From an uncultured Alphaproteobacteria bacterium (GTDB lineage Bacteria; Pseudomonadota; Alphaproteobacteria; RF32; CAG-239): a DNA stretch of 6,204 nt. Positions 5,928 through 6,204 of this stretch are shown here, in pieces. A program made the position numbers and the translations under genes. Below the pieces are notes generated by a model. It did not search any database. It saw only the letters and a list, made by a program, of their open reading frames with translations, and was not told where the DNA came from. The stretch's first letter is position 1. The number at the start of each line of letters is the position of its first letter. The DNA lies in the NCBI GenBank assembly GCA_900551585.1, contig URWU01000096.1:1-6204 (forward strand), written 5' to 3'.

Positions 5928-5968
5928 TAGACAAAATGTATTGATTTTTTCTAAAAATAATGTATTAT
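5928..5968 (+). repeat. 41-base promoter block, copy 2
   Basis: Second copy of the block at 3355..3395, with three substitutions at 5939, 5952 and 5960. It lies 40 bases before the ATG at 6009. The sequence just outside the block is not obviously shared, so the block itself is the conserved unit. Confidence 0.85.
5941..5968 (+). promoter_or_regulatory. Predicted sigma70-type promoter of the acidic gene
   Basis: TTGATT at 5941..5946 and TATTAT at 5963..5968 are separated by 16 bases, with TG directly before the -10, as in the promoter of the large gene. It follows a strong terminator, so the downstream gene is likely transcribed from here and not by readthrough. Confidence 0.7.
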
Positions 5969-6008
5969 GTAAGTAATAAGCCGAATTTAGAAAAACAGGA
6001 GAATCACC

Positions 6009-6182
6009 ATGGCTGACAAGAATGAATTAGAATTAGACCAAGAAGCTTTAGACAAATTAATGCAGGGTGTTTCCCCCGGCATTCAGCCTTGGGTCGAAGA
6101 AGAGGAAGAACTTTCCGCCAAAATGCCGGAAAAAGAAAAAACCGACGGCAAGCTCAATGAAGCCCCGACACCTGTTTTGCTT
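6009..6182 (+). CDS. N-terminal part of an acidic protein (3' truncated)
   Basis: The ATG at 6009 has AGGAGA at 5997..6002, six bases upstream, and a good promoter before that. Fifty-eight codons are visible before the adapter starts. The peptide is acidic (many Glu and Asp, including EEEEE at 30..34) with a possible short helix at 5..19, and it shows no signal peptide or membrane segment. I recognise no family. It shares its promoter block with the large gene, whose own N-terminus is basic, so joint expression and perhaps interaction are possible. The frame remains open into the adapter, but residues after 6182 are artefact. Confidence 0.8.
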
Positions 6183-6204
6183 CTGTCTCTTATACACTTC
6201 TCCG
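6183..6204 (-). other. Nextera adapter at the 3' end (not genomic)
   Basis: The bases begin CTGTCTCTTATACAC, the reverse complement of the Tn5 mosaic end, and close with CTCCG, the read-2 type continuation. Base 6198 is T where the adapter has A. Genomic sequence ends at about 6182. Both ends of the window carry the read-2 type adapter, facing inward. Confidence 0.95.

Noticed and set aside
6183..6204. Continuation of the acidic gene and a possible transposon end
   Set aside because: The sequence is the engineered Tn5 mosaic end with read-2 adapter bases, matching the other end of the window, so it is library sequence and not a natural element.

Overview
The window is a 6.1 kb piece of bacterial DNA (about 50..6182) with sequencing adapter still attached at both ends. 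Bases 1..49 are an Illumina Nextera read-2 type adapter including an i7 barcode. Bases 6183..6204 are the same mosaic end in the opposite orientation with one mismatch. Neither outer edge is a natural junction, and both outer genes are cut by the library, not by evolution.

The organism looks like an alphaproteobacterium of moderate to low G+C. The best evidence is a metK gene with alphaproteobacterial-style motifs overlapping trmB, a gene pair I know from that class. The standard code fits: TAA ends most genes and TGA appears to end one. An uncultured host-associated lineage is possible, but that is a guess from composition and the unfamiliar accessory proteins.

Layout: (1) 51..101, acidic tail of an upstream gene, then a strong terminator at 129..160. 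(2) 202..1353 metK and 1344..2150 trmB, a translationally overlapping pair that makes S-adenosylmethionine and uses it to methylate tRNA; it is closed by a hairpin terminator at 2158..2195. (3) Two minus-strand genes of unknown function: a small membrane-anchored protein (2203..2571) and a small secreted Pro/Gln/Glu-rich protein (2719..3222). (4) A divergent spacer of about 220 bases. (5) A large plus-strand gene at 3445..5295 for a multi-domain, apparently membrane-anchored protein. Its frame is interrupted by one TAA at 5293..5295 and then stays open to 5802, ending just before a good terminator. (6) The start of another plus-strand gene at 6009, strongly acidic and cut by the adapter.

The most interesting part is 3350..6182. 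The large gene and the truncated gene after it each sit behind a near-identical 41-base promoter block (38 of 41 identical), so they are probably expressed together. The large protein has two tandem copies of a domain of about 83 residues, a Gly/Asn/Pro linker, a short membrane segment and a C-terminal region that lies beyond the in-frame stop. I recognise no known family in it. Whether the stop is a read error, a real nonsense mutation or a site of readthrough is the main open question. The uncorrected mismatch in the terminal adapter shows that single-base errors exist in this sequence.
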